This document shows positions 10,939 through 22,831 of a stretch of DNA of 47,075 nucleotides, in pieces. The DNA is from Candidatus Amphirhobacter heronislandensis (GTDB lineage: Bacteria; Pseudomonadota; Gammaproteobacteria; Tethybacterales; Tethybacteraceae). A program made the translations under genes and the position numbers. Where the stretch lies: contig MEIE01000005.1 of NCBI GenBank assembly GCA_001750625.1, positions 1-47,075 on the forward strand, in the 5' to 3' direction. The stretch's first letter is position 1; the number at the start of each line of letters is the position of its first letter. Below the pieces are notes generated by a model. It was not told the DNA's origin. It saw only the letters and a program-made list of their open reading frames with translations, and made no database searches.

Positions 10939-11841
10939 CAGCAGCTCGCGGCAGCGCGCCACGTCCGCCGCGATCGCCTCTTGCAGCTCGGGCAGGCCGG
11001 CGTACTTTTCCTCCGGCCGCAGGAAGAAGCGCGGCTCGACCTGCAGCAGCTCGCCGTAAAAATCAGGCCCCGCGTAGTCCAGCAGATGGGCCTCGACCGC
11101 CAGGCGGCCGCCGGGGACCGTCGGCCTCACGCCCACGCTGAGGGCGGCCGCCCAGCTCCGGTCCCCCAGCCGCGCCGTCGCGGCGTAGATGCCGCGCAGC
11201 GGCGGCGAGCCGTTGAAAAAGACGTTCGCGGTGGCAAAGCCCAGCTCGCGGCCCAGCCGGTCGCCATGGCCGACTCTGCCGCCAAAACAGTATCTTCGGC
11301 CCAGCAGCTCGGCGGCGCGGTCAAGCTCGTTGGCCTGCAGCGCGGCGCGGACCAGCTTGCTCGCGACCCGGTCGGGCCCGGCGGCGACGTCCTTGACGAC
11401 CAGCAGCTCGAAGCCCAGTTCAGGCGCCAGCGTCCGCAGCATGTCGGCGTCGCCGCGCCGGCCCTGGCCGAAGCGGAAGTCCTCGCCGGCGACCAGGGCG
11501 CGCATGCCGAGCCGCTCGCGCAGCAGCCGCACGAACTCCTCGGCCGGCAGGGAAGCGAAGGCCCGCGTGAAGGCCATGACGTTGAGCTGCTCGATTCCGG
11601 CGGCGGCGAGCAGCGCCGCCTTGGTGCGCAGGTCGATCAGGCGGGCGGGCGTCCTTGCGGGCGCGAGCAGCGCCAGCGGATGCGGCTCGAAGCTCAGCGC
11701 GGCCGGGCACAGATCCGCGGCGGCGGCGGCCTCAAGCAGCCGGCCCAGGATGCCCTGGTGGCCCCGGTGGACGCCGTCGAAATTGCCGATGGCGAGGGCG
11801 GCCGGCCGCGGCGGCGGCGCCCAGTTTGCTCGGATTCTCAT
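10921..11841 (-). CDS. ribF: Bifunctional riboflavin kinase/FAD synthetase
   Basis: AIGNFDGVHRGHQGIL, FRFGQGRRGD, GATANVFFNG...RGIYA, LLDYAGPDFYGE. Confidence 0.95.
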   Translation of the reverse strand: MRIRANWAPPPRPAALAIGNFDGVHRGHQGILGRLLEAAAAADLCPAALSFEPHPLALLAPARTPARLIDLRTKAALLAAAGIEQLNVMAFTRAFASLPAEEFVRLLRERLGMRALVAGEDFRFGQGRRGDADMLRTLAPELGFELLVVKDVAAGPDRVASKLVRAALQANELDRAAELLGRRYCFGGRVGHGDRLGRELGFATANVFFNGSPPLRGIYAATARLGDRSWAAALSVGVRPTVPGGRLAVEAHLLDYAGPDFYGELLQVEPRFFLRPEEKYAGLPELQEAIAADVARCRELLSAAAP

Positions 11842-11900
11842 CTGCTAGAATTGGCATTATAGTCTTCGCCCCCGCGAAAATCCCAAAGGAACAAGCAAGC

Positions 11901-12514
11901 ATGGCCCTGACATTCAACGACCTGCCCTACGGCTACGACGCCCTCGAGCCGCACATCGACGCGCGGACGATGGAGATCCACTACGACCGCCACCACCGGA
12001 CCTACTTCACCAAGATGCAGGACGCGCTCGCGGGCACCGGCCTCAAGGACAGCGACGACATCGCCGCGGTCCTCGCCCAGGCCGGCAAGCTCGGCCCCGC
12101 GGTCCGCAACAACGCCGGCGGCTACTACAACCACAACCTGTTCTGGGCCTGCATGGCCAAGGACGGCGGCGGCGACCCCGAGGGCGATCTCGGCGCGGCG
12201 GTGGCCGAGGCCTTCGGCAGCGCCGACAAGCTGCGCGAGGAAATGAACGCCGCCGGCGTCGCGCGCTTTGGCTCGGGCTTCGCCTGGCTCATCCTCAAAG
12301 ACGGCGCCCTCAAGGTCGTCTCGACCCCGAACCAGGACAACCCGCTGATGGACGCCGTCCCGGACGAGGCCAAGGGCATCCCGCTGCTGTGCATCGACGT
12401 CTGGGAGCACGCCTACTACCTCAAGTACCAGAACAAGCGCCCGGACTACCTGGCGGCGTTCTGGAACGTCGTGGACTGGAAAGCCGTGGCCGCGCGCTAC
12501 GACGCCGCCAAGGC

Positions 12515-12518
<4 letters not shown>
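11901..12518 (+). CDS. sodB: Superoxide dismutase (Fe/Mn)
   Basis: MALTFNDLPYGYDALEPHIDARTMEIHYDRHHRTYF, GSGFAWLIL, DVWEHAYYLKYQNKRPDYL. Confidence 0.96.
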
Positions 12519-15365
<2,847 letters not shown>

Positions 15366-15373
<8 letters not shown>

Positions 15374-15749
15374 CGAGGCTCGCCTGGTACGTCTCCAGGT
15401 CCATGAAGTCGGCCTTGGGCTGGACCGCTTCGTTGGCCCGGATCTCGAACAGCCAGCCCTGGTCCTCGGGCGACTGGTTGACCAGCTCGGGCGCCGCCTC
15501 GAGGCGGTTGTTGACGGCGACGACCAGGCCGGCGATCGGCGCGAACACGTCGCTGGCGGTCTTGACCGATTCGATCACCGCGCAGGCCTCGCCGGCCTTG
15601 ACCTCCCGGTTGACCGCCGGCAGCTCGATCATGACGGCGTCGCCGAGCTCCTGCTGGGCGAAGTCGGTGATGCCGATGCGCCAGACCCCGACGCCGGCCT
15701 CGTACATCCACTCGTGCTCCTGGGTGTACCACTTGGTGGGCTCGCTCAT
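15366..15749 (-). CDS. gcvH: Glycine cleavage system H protein
   Basis: YTQEHEWMYE, CAVIESVKTASDVFAPIAG lipoyl-lysine. Confidence 0.97.
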
Positions 15750-15775
15750 TTTCCTTTCTCCTTTTTTTTGGTTGA

Positions 15776-16891
15776 TTATTTAGCGGAAACAGACTTTTGG
15801 CTGAAATACCTGTGAGGAACAAAAGGCAGCTCGCGCAGGCGGCAGGGCAGCTCGCGGCCCCGGACCACGGCGGCGTAACTGGCGGCCGGATCGATGCGTT
15901 CGCTGGCGAGCCGCGCCAGGGCGATGGGCTGGCCCAGGTTGGGCGAGAAGCAGCCGCTGGTGACCTTGCCGACTTCCTCGCCATCGAGCTGGACGGGGGC
16001 GCCGGCGCGCGCCGGCGTCCGTCCCTCGAGGACGAGGCCGACCAGGCGCTCCGGGCAGCCATGCTCGTTCTCGGCCGCAAAGCGCTCGGCGCCGATGAAG
16101 GCCGGCTCGGCGCGCAGGGCGGGCGGCACCAGCCACTGCAGGCCGGCGGCGCAGATGCTGGTCCGCTCGTCCAGGTCCTGGCCGTACAGGCACAGGCCGG
16201 CCTCGAGGCGCAGGACGTCGCGGGCGCCAAGCCCGGCGGGGGCGCAGGCTTCGGCGGCGAGCAGCGCGCGGGCGAGCGGCACCGCCTGCGCGCCGGCGAC
16301 CGAGAACTCGAAGCCGTCCTCGCCGGTGTAGCCGCAGCGCATGACGCGGACCGGCTTCCCGGCGTGCTCGAGCCAGGCGCTGCCCATGAAGCCCAGCTCC
16401 GCGGCGGCGGGAAACAGCCCGGCGCAGACCGCGGCGGCCCGCGGCCCCTGCAGCGCCAGCAGCGCGCGGTTCTCGAGCCGCGTCCACTCGCAGTCGGGCC
16501 CGATGGCGGCGGCGGCGTGGCTTGCGACCGCCGCGGCGCGGCTGGCGTTGCTGACCACGTGGTAGTCGCTGGCGCCGTCGCAGCTGACGATGAGGTCGTC
16601 GATGATGCCGCCGTCGGCCGCGCACATGACGCTGTACCTGCCGCGGCCGGGCTTGAGGGCGGCGGGCCGCAGCGGCAGCAGGCGGCCGAGCGCGGCCGCG
16701 GCGCCAGGGCCCCGCAGGGCGAACTGCGCCATGTGGGAGACGTCGAACAGGCCGCAGGCCTCGCGGACCTGGCGGTGCTCGGCGAGCGTCCCGGCGAAGC
16801 TCAGCGGCAGGCTCCAGCCGGCGAAGTCGGTCAGGCGGGCGCCGAGCTCGCGGTGCAGCGGCTCAAGCGGCGTGGGCTGGCTGGCGATCAT
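15776..16891 (-). CDS. gcvT: Aminomethyltransferase (T protein)
   Basis: TPLEPLHRELGARLTDFAGWSLPLSFAG, CGLFDVSHMAQ, RCGYTGEDGFE. Confidence 0.97.
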   Translation of the reverse strand: MIASQPTPLEPLHRELGARLTDFAGWSLPLSFAGTLAEHRQVREACGLFDVSHMAQFALRGPGAAAALGRLLPLRPAALKPGRGRYSVMCAADGGIIDDLIVSCDGASDYHVVSNASRAAAVASHAAAAIGPDCEWTRLENRALLALQGPRAAAVCAGLFPAAAELGFMGSAWLEHAGKPVRVMRCGYTGEDGFEFSVAGAQAVPLARALLAAEACAPAGLGARDVLRLEAGLCLYGQDLDERTSICAAGLQWLVPPALRAEPAFIGAERFAAENEHGCPERLVGLVLEGRTPARAGAPVQLDGEEVGKVTSGCFSPNLGQPIALARLASERIDPAASYAAVVRGRELPCRLRELPFVPHRYFSQKSVSAK

Positions 16892-16934
16892 CTGGTCATA
16901 TGCGGCGCTGGCTTGCTAGCCAAGGCCCCATCTG

Positions 16935-17108
16935 TCCCGCTACCTGAGAGTTTCGCGCCTGACCGGCGTTTCCTCCTTCGGTGAACGCGCCGTCGCCGCC
17001 GCGTTGCTCTCCAGATAATCCCAAGATCCCACAGTTCGTTCGCCTGAGAGTTTCCGAGGCAGTTGCTCCTTCGGCCAGGCCGTCCCACCGGCCCGTCTCC
17101 TGCACGAT
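16935..17108 (-). ncRNA. Tandem glycine riboswitch (two aptamers) upstream of gcvTHP
   Basis: Reverse strand: aptamer 1 GGAGACGG...GCCGAAGGAGCAACTGCC...AACTCTCAGGCGAACGAACTG, linker, aptamer 2 CTGGAGAGC...ACCGAAGGAGGAAACGCC...AACTCTCAGGTAGCGGGACAGATGGGG; hallmark GGAGAG / CCGAAGG(A)GCAA / CTCTCAGG blocks occur twice. Confidence 0.95.
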
Positions 17109-17123
17109 CGACGGATTGCCCCT

Positions 17124-17156
17124 ATTCTAAGCCCCGCCGCCGCCAGCAGTTAGAAT
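17124..17156. promoter_or_regulatory. Back-to-back -10 elements: TAGAAT (-) 17124-17129 for riboswitch/gcvTHP and TAGAAT (+) 17151-17156 for xseB
   Basis: ATTCTAA...TTAGAAT inverted repeat between divergent transcription units. Confidence 0.55.
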
Positions 17157-17166
17157 CGCAGCCGCG

Positions 17167-17391
17167 ATGGCGAAGGAGGCGCGGACCAAGAAGGCGGCGG
17201 AAAAGGCGCCGAGTTTCGAAGAGGCGCTCGCCGAGATTGAAGACAGCGTCGCCGCGATCGAGGCCGGCGAACTGCCCCTGGACGAGGTCATCAAGCGCTT
17301 CAAGTCCTGTTCGACGCTGATCGCCCAGTGCAAGGACATGCTCAAGGAAGTCCAGCAGCAGATCGATATTCTTGACGGCAAAGACAAGTAG
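17167..17391 (+). CDS. xseB: Exodeoxyribonuclease VII small subunit
   Basis: PSFEEALAEIEDSVAAIEAGELPLDEVIKRFKSCSTLIAQCKDMLKEVQQQI. Confidence 0.93.
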   Translation: MAKEARTKKAAEKAPSFEEALAEIEDSVAAIEAGELPLDEVIKRFKSCSTLIAQCKDMLKEVQQQIDILDGKDK

Positions 17392-17429
17392 AGTTCCGGC
17401 GGTCCGACGCCGGCCGGCGACGCGCCCCG

Positions 17430-18284
17430 ATGGCCGATGACGGCGGCTGGCGGCGCTGGCGGCGCCAGGCCGCGCGGGACGTCGACGAAGAGCTGCGCGC
17501 CCTGCTGCCGCGGGACCGCTCCTTGCTGGCCCAGAGCATGCGCTACGCGACCCTGCGCGCCGGCAAGCGGCTGCGGCCGCTGCTGTACCTCGCCACCGCC
17601 GCCGACCTCGGCGCGCCCCGGCCCGACCTGCGCCTCGCCTGCGCGCTGGAGCTGGTCCACTCCTACTCGCTGATCCACGACGACCTGCCCTGCATGGACG
17701 ACGACCGCATGCGCCGCGGCCAGCCCGCCTGCCACGTGCGCTTCGGCGAGGGCATGGCGCTGCTCGCCGGCGACGCGCTGCTCACCCTCGCCTTCGCCGC
17801 CGCGAGCGCGACCGGCAACGCCGCCGACGCGGCGCTGCTCGCCGCCGCCGCCGGCCACGACGGCATGGTCAAGGGCCAGGCGCTGGACATCGCCGACGCG
17901 GCGGGCACCCTGCCCAAGCTGCGCGCGATGCACCAGCTCAAGACCGGCCGCCTGATCGAGGCGGCGTTCATGCTCGGCGCAGCCGCCGCCCGCGCCCGCG
18001 CCGCCCGCCGCGCCCAGGTCCAGCGGCTCGCGAGCGCCTTCGGCGTCTGCTTCCAGATCGCCAACGACATCAAGGACCGGACCGGGACGCTCAAAGACAC
18101 TGGCAAGCGCCCTGGCGGCGACCGCAAGCGGGGCCGGCGGACCTACGTGACGGTGCTCGGCCTCGGCCAGGCCGAAGAACGCTACCGGGCGGAGCGCGCC
18201 GTCCTGCAGGACGAGCTCGCGAAGCTGCCGGCCGGCGGCCAGCGCCTGGCGCAGCTGAGCGCGGCGCTGCTGCCCGCCGCCTGA
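17430..18284 (+). CDS. ispA: Polyprenyl (farnesyl) diphosphate synthase
   Basis: GKRLRPLLYL, YSLIHDDLPCMDDDRMRRGQPACH (DDxxxxD), QIANDIKD second Asp motif. Confidence 0.95.
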   Translation: MADDGGWRRWRRQAARDVDEELRALLPRDRSLLAQSMRYATLRAGKRLRPLLYLATAADLGAPRPDLRLACALELVHSYSLIHDDLPCMDDDRMRRGQPACHVRFGEGMALLAGDALLTLAFAAASATGNAADAALLAAAAGHDGMVKGQALDIADAAGTLPKLRAMHQLKTGRLIEAAFMLGAAAARARAARRAQVQRLASAFGVCFQIANDIKDRTGTLKDTGKRPGGDRKRGRRTYVTVLGLGQAEERYRAERAVLQDELAKLPAGGQRLAQLSAALLPAA

Positions 18285-18289
18285 ACGCG

Positions 18290-19537
18290 ATGAAAAAGAC
18301 CTACACGCTGCGCGAGCTGGGGCTGGACGAGGCCATGCTGGCCTCCGAGCACGCCCGGCCAAGCGTTGAGATCGTCAAAAAACTGCAGCAGAGGAAACAC
18401 GAGAGCTACATCGTCGGCGGCGCGGTCCGCGACCTGCTGCTCGGCATCAGCCCCAAGGACTACGACGTCGCGACCAGCGCCACCCCCGAGGAGATCCGCC
18501 GCATCTTCCGCCGCGGCGCGCGCATCATCGGCCGCCGCTTCCGGCTCGTGCACGTCCGCCAGGGCCGCGCCATGGTCGAGGTCAGCACCTTCCGCCGCCG
18601 CACGCCCAAGGCCGAGACCGAGACCGTCGGCGGCCTGCAGGCGGACAACACCTACGGCAGCCCGGCGCAGGACGCCCTGCGCCGCGACATGACGATCAAC
18701 GCCCTGATGCTCGATCCGGTCGCCAAGACCGTCATCGACCACGTCCGCGGCATCGACGACATCCGCGACCGGCTGCTGCGGGTGATCGGCGACCCCGCGA
18801 CCCGCTACGACGAGGACCCGGTGCGGATGATCCGCATCCTGCGGCTCGCGGCGAAGCTCAACTGCGAGGTCGAGCCCGCGGCGCTGCGCGCGATCGCCCC
18901 CGCGGCCGACAAGCTCGAGGTGATCTCATCCTCGCGGCTGTTCGAGGAGTTCAAGAAGACGGTCAATTCGGGCGCCGCCTACAAGGCCTTCGAGCTGATG
19001 CGCAAGAACAAGCTCATGCACGCCGCGATGCCCGACGGCGAGAAGCTGCGCCGCGAGCAGCTGCAGTTCGTCCGGGACGCGCTGCGCTCCAACGACGAGA
19101 AGTTCAACGGCGGCGGCCGCAACTCGCTGTCGGTGCTGCTGGCCTGCATGTACTGGTCGCTCGTCGCGCCGCGCTGGCGCGAGGCCTGCGCCGGCGGCGA
19201 GGAAAGCACCGACCTGCTGTACGAGATGGCGGCCGAGGCGGGCCTCAACCGCAACCAGTGGGTCACGCGGATGGTCAAGAGCCATATCATGAACATCTGG
19301 GAGTACCAGTACCGCTTCGAGCGGATCATCAAGGACGGCCGCAAGGTGCGCTTCCGGCCGGACAGCTACGAGGTGAAAAAGGCGCTGGAGCTGTTCGAGC
19401 TGCGGGTCCGGCACGGCGAGGTCCCGGCCGAGGACAAGGCGACGCTGGACCAGGCCCTTGCCGTGGACGCGGCGGACGTCCCGCGGAAGCGGCCGCGGCG
19501 CCGCCGGCCCCGCCGCCGGGCCGCCGCCGCCGAATGA
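18290..19537 (+). CDS. pcnB: Poly(A) polymerase I (polynucleotide adenylyltransferase)
   Basis: YIVGGAVRDLLLGISPKDYDVATSATPEE, RRDMTINAL, GDPATRYDEDPVRMIRILRLAAKL, Arg-rich C-terminus. Confidence 0.9.
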   Translation: MKKTYTLRELGLDEAMLASEHARPSVEIVKKLQQRKHESYIVGGAVRDLLLGISPKDYDVATSATPEEIRRIFRRGARIIGRRFRLVHVRQGRAMVEVSTFRRRTPKAETETVGGLQADNTYGSPAQDALRRDMTINALMLDPVAKTVIDHVRGIDDIRDRLLRVIGDPATRYDEDPVRMIRILRLAAKLNCEVEPAALRAIAPAADKLEVISSSRLFEEFKKTVNSGAAYKAFELMRKNKLMHAAMPDGEKLRREQLQFVRDALRSNDEKFNGGGRNSLSVLLACMYWSLVAPRWREACAGGEESTDLLYEMAAEAGLNRNQWVTRMVKSHIMNIWEYQYRFERIIKDGRKVRFRPDSYEVKKALELFELRVRHGEVPAEDKATLDQALAVDAADVPRKRPRRRRPRRRAAAAE

Positions 19538-20226
19538 GCGGCGCGCTGGCGATCGACTGCACCTTCGGGGGCTTCAGCGCCGCGGTCGCCGGCCCAGGCG
19601 GAATCATCGACGAGCATCATCCGGACGTCCACGCCAGCGAAGGCCTGATCGACTGCGTCGACCGCCTGCTGCGCGACGCCGGGCTGGAGCTGGCCGGCCT
19701 CGACTTCCTCGCCTGCGGCGTCGGCCCGGGCAATTTCACCGGCATCCGCACCGCCTGCGGGACGGTCCAGGGATTTGGCTTCGTCCATAAGCTGCCGGCC
19801 GCCGGCATCGTCTCCACCCTCGCCCTCGCCCGCGCCAGCGGCTGCCAGCGGCGCTGCGCCGTCGCCTGCCGCGCCCACCGCGGCCACTGCTACCTCGCAA
19901 GCTACGAGGCCGAAGACGGCGAGCTGCGCGAGCGCGACGCCCCCGCCCTGCACGCCCTCGACGGCCTCCCGCCGCTCGAAGGCGACTGGGAGCTGTGCCT
20001 GCACGGCCGGATGAAGGACGAGCGGAAGGCCTTCGTAGCCGCCGTCACCGGCGCGGCGACGCTGGCCGACTGCCACGAGGGCTCGCTGGCGCCCACCGTG
20101 CTGGAGCTGGGCAGGCAGGAGCGGGAACGCGACGAGCTGGTGGACGTGCGGGCGCTCAAGCCGCTGTACGTGCGCAACAAGATCGCGCTGACCAAGGAAG
20201 AGCATCGGGCGGGCATGCGGCTGTGA
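19534..20226 (+). CDS. tsaB: tRNA threonylcarbamoyladenosine biosynthesis protein TsaB
   Basis: ATGA overlap with pcnB stop; LAIDCTFGGFSAAVA, CGVGPGNFTGIRTACGTVQGF. Confidence 0.88.
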   Translation: MSGALAIDCTFGGFSAAVAGPGGIIDEHHPDVHASEGLIDCVDRLLRDAGLELAGLDFLACGVGPGNFTGIRTACGTVQGFGFVHKLPAAGIVSTLALARASGCQRRCAVACRAHRGHCYLASYEAEDGELRERDAPALHALDGLPPLEGDWELCLHGRMKDERKAFVAAVTGAATLADCHEGSLAPTVLELGRQERERDELVDVRALKPLYVRNKIALTKEEHRAGMRL

Positions 20227-21009
20227 AGCGCAAGGACTACGAAGCGCTAGGCCTAGGAGTCTGGCACGACTGGGCGCGGCGGCTGCATGCGCCAGCCCCT
20301 GCTCCCGCTCCGACCCCGGCGGCGGTACCCGCCAAGCCTGCGGCCGCGGCGAAGGAGGCTGACCCCAGACCCGCCGCGGCGCCACCCAAGCCTGCGCCCA
20401 AGTCCACGCAGGCCAAGCCTGCCAAAGCAGCCAAGCCGGCCGCGAAGAAGGCGGACGCTCCCGCCCGCTCCACCGTGACCCTGCAGCCGCTGGCGGATCT
20501 TGAAGCCGAGGTGAAGCAGTGCGTCAAATGCGGGCTGAGCAAGGGCCGCACCAACACGGTCTTCGCGCGGGGCAAGAGCGTGACCAATGCGGTGATGTTC
20601 ATCGGCGAGGGGCCGGGCGAAGAGGAAGACCAGCAGGGCCTGCCCTTCGTCGGCCGCGGCGGCAAACTGCTCGACGCCATGATCGATGCCCTGCCGAAAC
20701 TGCAGGAGAAGGACGTCTACATCGCGAACATGGTCAAGTGCCGACCGCCGAACAACCGCGATCCTGAACCTGAGGAGCTGGCGGCCTGCCGTCCCTACCT
20801 CGACCGGCAGATCGAGCTGATCCAGCCGGAGGTGATCGTCACGGTCGGCAAGGTGGCCGCGAACAACCTGCTGGGTGCGCGGCGTGGTGCACGAGCACCG
20901 TGGCTGCAAGGTGATCTGCATGTACCACCCGGCCTACCTGCTGCGGGCGCCGATGCAGAAGCGCCAAGCTTGGAACGATCTGCTTTTTCTAGGCAAGCAA
21001 CTTTCCTAG
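20223..21009 (+). pseudogene. Family 4 uracil-DNA glycosylase, interrupted by a frameshifting deletion near 20876-20880
   Basis: Frame 1: [18 protein letters not shown]...[29 protein letters not shown]...NMVKCRPPNNRDPEPEE...VGKVAANNLLG, then sense jumps to another frame: RGVVHEHRGCKVICMYHPAYLLRAPMQKRQAWNDLLFLGKQLS* ending 21009. Confidence 0.85.
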
Positions 21010-21029
21010 CCCCTCTCAAGAGATCCGCA

Positions 21030-21067
21030 TGATCTAATAGTGTATAATGTTAGATCATATTGATCTA
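21030..21067 (+). promoter_or_regulatory. Operator-like repeats overlapping a TATAAT -10 (21043-21048) upstream of the DUF262 gene
   Basis: TGATCTAA (21030-21037) - TTAGATCA (21050-21057) - TGATCTA (21061-21067), alternating inverted half-sites bracketing TATAAT. Confidence 0.55.
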
Positions 21068-21084
21068 TTGGGGGATTTGGCGCC

Positions 21085-22791
21085 ATGGACATTAAGAGCA
21101 ACGACACCGTCAGCTTGGAAAAAATTCTCAATCTGGGCACCCTTCATGTGCCTAAGTTTCAGCGCGATTATTCTTGGAGCAAGACCGAATGGAAGGAGCT
21201 CTGGGAAGACATAGACGACACATTCAGCACTTCCATGCAGATTGATCACCACTACATGGGCTATATGGTTCTGCAAGAGCATGCACCCGAAGCCGACGAG
21301 CACTTCGACATAATCGACGGTCAGCAACGCATAACCACTCTCTCCCTTCTTCTGCTTGCAGCCGTCCAGCATATCAAGGACATGGCACCTTCTAGCGAAA
21401 GAATAACTCTCCTCTTTGAAGCTTGCATAGGAAGCAAAAGCCCCACTACCCTCGAAATCACCAATAGACTGATTCTCAACAAACACAATAATCCGATTTA
21501 CTCAGAGTTGCTCAAACTAGATGGCGGACCGAACCGCAAAGAGATGATTGGGTCCAATCGACTTCTTTGCGGGGCCTTCGACTTTTTCAAAGAAATGATT
21601 GGCAAAAAATGCACCGGCGGTGAAAATGATTTTGCCGAGCTGGCGGGCGGCATCCTAAAAAACCTTCACTTCACATACATAACCGCAAGCAGGGATACAA
21701 ATATATATAAAATTTATCAGACGCTAAATGCTCGCGGCCTTGAACTATCAATTAGCGACTTGCTTAAAAACCATCTATTCACAACTATAGACAGCAAAGA
21801 AGGCCTGGGAGAAAAGCAAATAGATGATCTTCAGGATAGGTGGCGAGATATTGAAGACAATGTCAAAGCGGCCAATCTTGCAAAATTCATATCCTTGGAG
21901 TGGAACAGGCGCAATGAATTTTGCCGTAAGAAAGAGTTGTTCCAAAAGATAAGCAACGAACTTGACACTTCCCAAAGCGTTCATAGATATCTACGCACGT
22001 TAGATGGGAGCAGCAAAATGTACGCTCAATTACTCAAGTATGATCCTGATTACTGGAACAAAAGATGTCGAAAAATCACAGGTGAGATTCGAGCATGCCT
22101 TCGCTGCCTCAACGCCTTAGGAATCAAAAGTCCGCATGGACTATTGTTGACCGCCCTTCAAGAAATGTCGGATGAAGCCGAGCGCCTAAAGTCTATTCTT
22201 CGAATAATTACAGCGATTTCGGTTCGCTATAACTGCATATGCCAGAAACAAGCAAATATACAGGAGCAAACATACAGCAAAATTGCCAACGCCATTTCTC
22301 GAAGAAAATTTAAATTCGATGACAGAACTAAACAAATGTTTCAGGACATGTATCCTTCAGACAAAGAGTTTGAGGCCGCCTTTGCAGAAGTAGAATTTAA
22401 CTCTGCCCTCAAGCCTAAGTACCTCCTAATGTCCCTAGAAAACAATATAAACACAAGGGATATGATAGGCAAAAGCAAGGTGACCTTGGAACATATACTG
22501 CCTAAGAAGCCAAGCAACGAGTGGAAAAAAGATTTTCCCGGCAAGATTCATGAAAACTATATCCACAGATTAGGGAACATGACTTTGCTTCCCGAAAAGC
22601 CCAACAAAGAGCTTCGCAACAAACCTTTTAAGGAAAAGAAAAAAGAATTTAAAAAATCCTCAGTATTGCTGACTAAAACACATGTAAGCAAATATTCTGT
22701 TTGGAATCCGAAAAACATTGATAAGCATCAGCGATTTCTTGCCAAGTCCGCGCTTAAGGTCTGGTTCATCAACTGGGATTCGATCAAATGA
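21085..22791 (+). CDS. DUF262 / C-terminal HNH (DUF1524-like) protein, GmrSD-type restriction-like
   Basis: VPKFQRDYSW, FDIIDGQQRITTLSLLLLA (DGQQR), YQTLNARGLELSISDLLKN, C-terminal VTLEHILPKKP...HRLGNMTLLPEKPNKEL. Confidence 0.88.
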   Translation: MDIKSNDTVSLEKILNLGTLHVPKFQRDYSWSKTEWKELWEDIDDTFSTSMQIDHHYMGYMVLQEHAPEADEHFDIIDGQQRITTLSLLLLAAVQHIKDMAPSSERITLLFEACIGSKSPTTLEITNRLILNKHNNPIYSELLKLDGGPNRKEMIGSNRLLCGAFDFFKEMIGKKCTGGENDFAELAGGILKNLHFTYITASRDTNIYKIYQTLNARGLELSISDLLKNHLFTTIDSKEGLGEKQIDDLQDRWRDIEDNVKAANLAKFISLEWNRRNEFCRKKELFQKISNELDTSQSVHRYLRTLDGSSKMYAQLLKYDPDYWNKRCRKITGEIRACLRCLNALGIKSPHGLLLTALQEMSDEAERLKSILRIITAISVRYNCICQKQANIQEQTYSKIANAISRRKFKFDDRTKQMFQDMYPSDKEFEAAFAEVEFNSALKPKYLLMSLENNINTRDMIGKSKVTLEHILPKKPSNEWKKDFPGKIHENYIHRLGNMTLLPEKPNKELRNKPFKEKKKEFKKSSVLLTKTHVSKYSVWNPKNIDKHQRFLAKSALKVWFINWDSIK

Positions 22792-22831
22792 AATCTTGGA
22801 AACATTTTCCTAAAGCATGCGGTCGCTTTCT

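Noticed and set aside
20860-20900. Programmed ribosomal frameshift in the UDG
   Set aside because: No slippery sequence seen and family-conserved linker residues appear missing, which a ribosomal shift alone would not cause.
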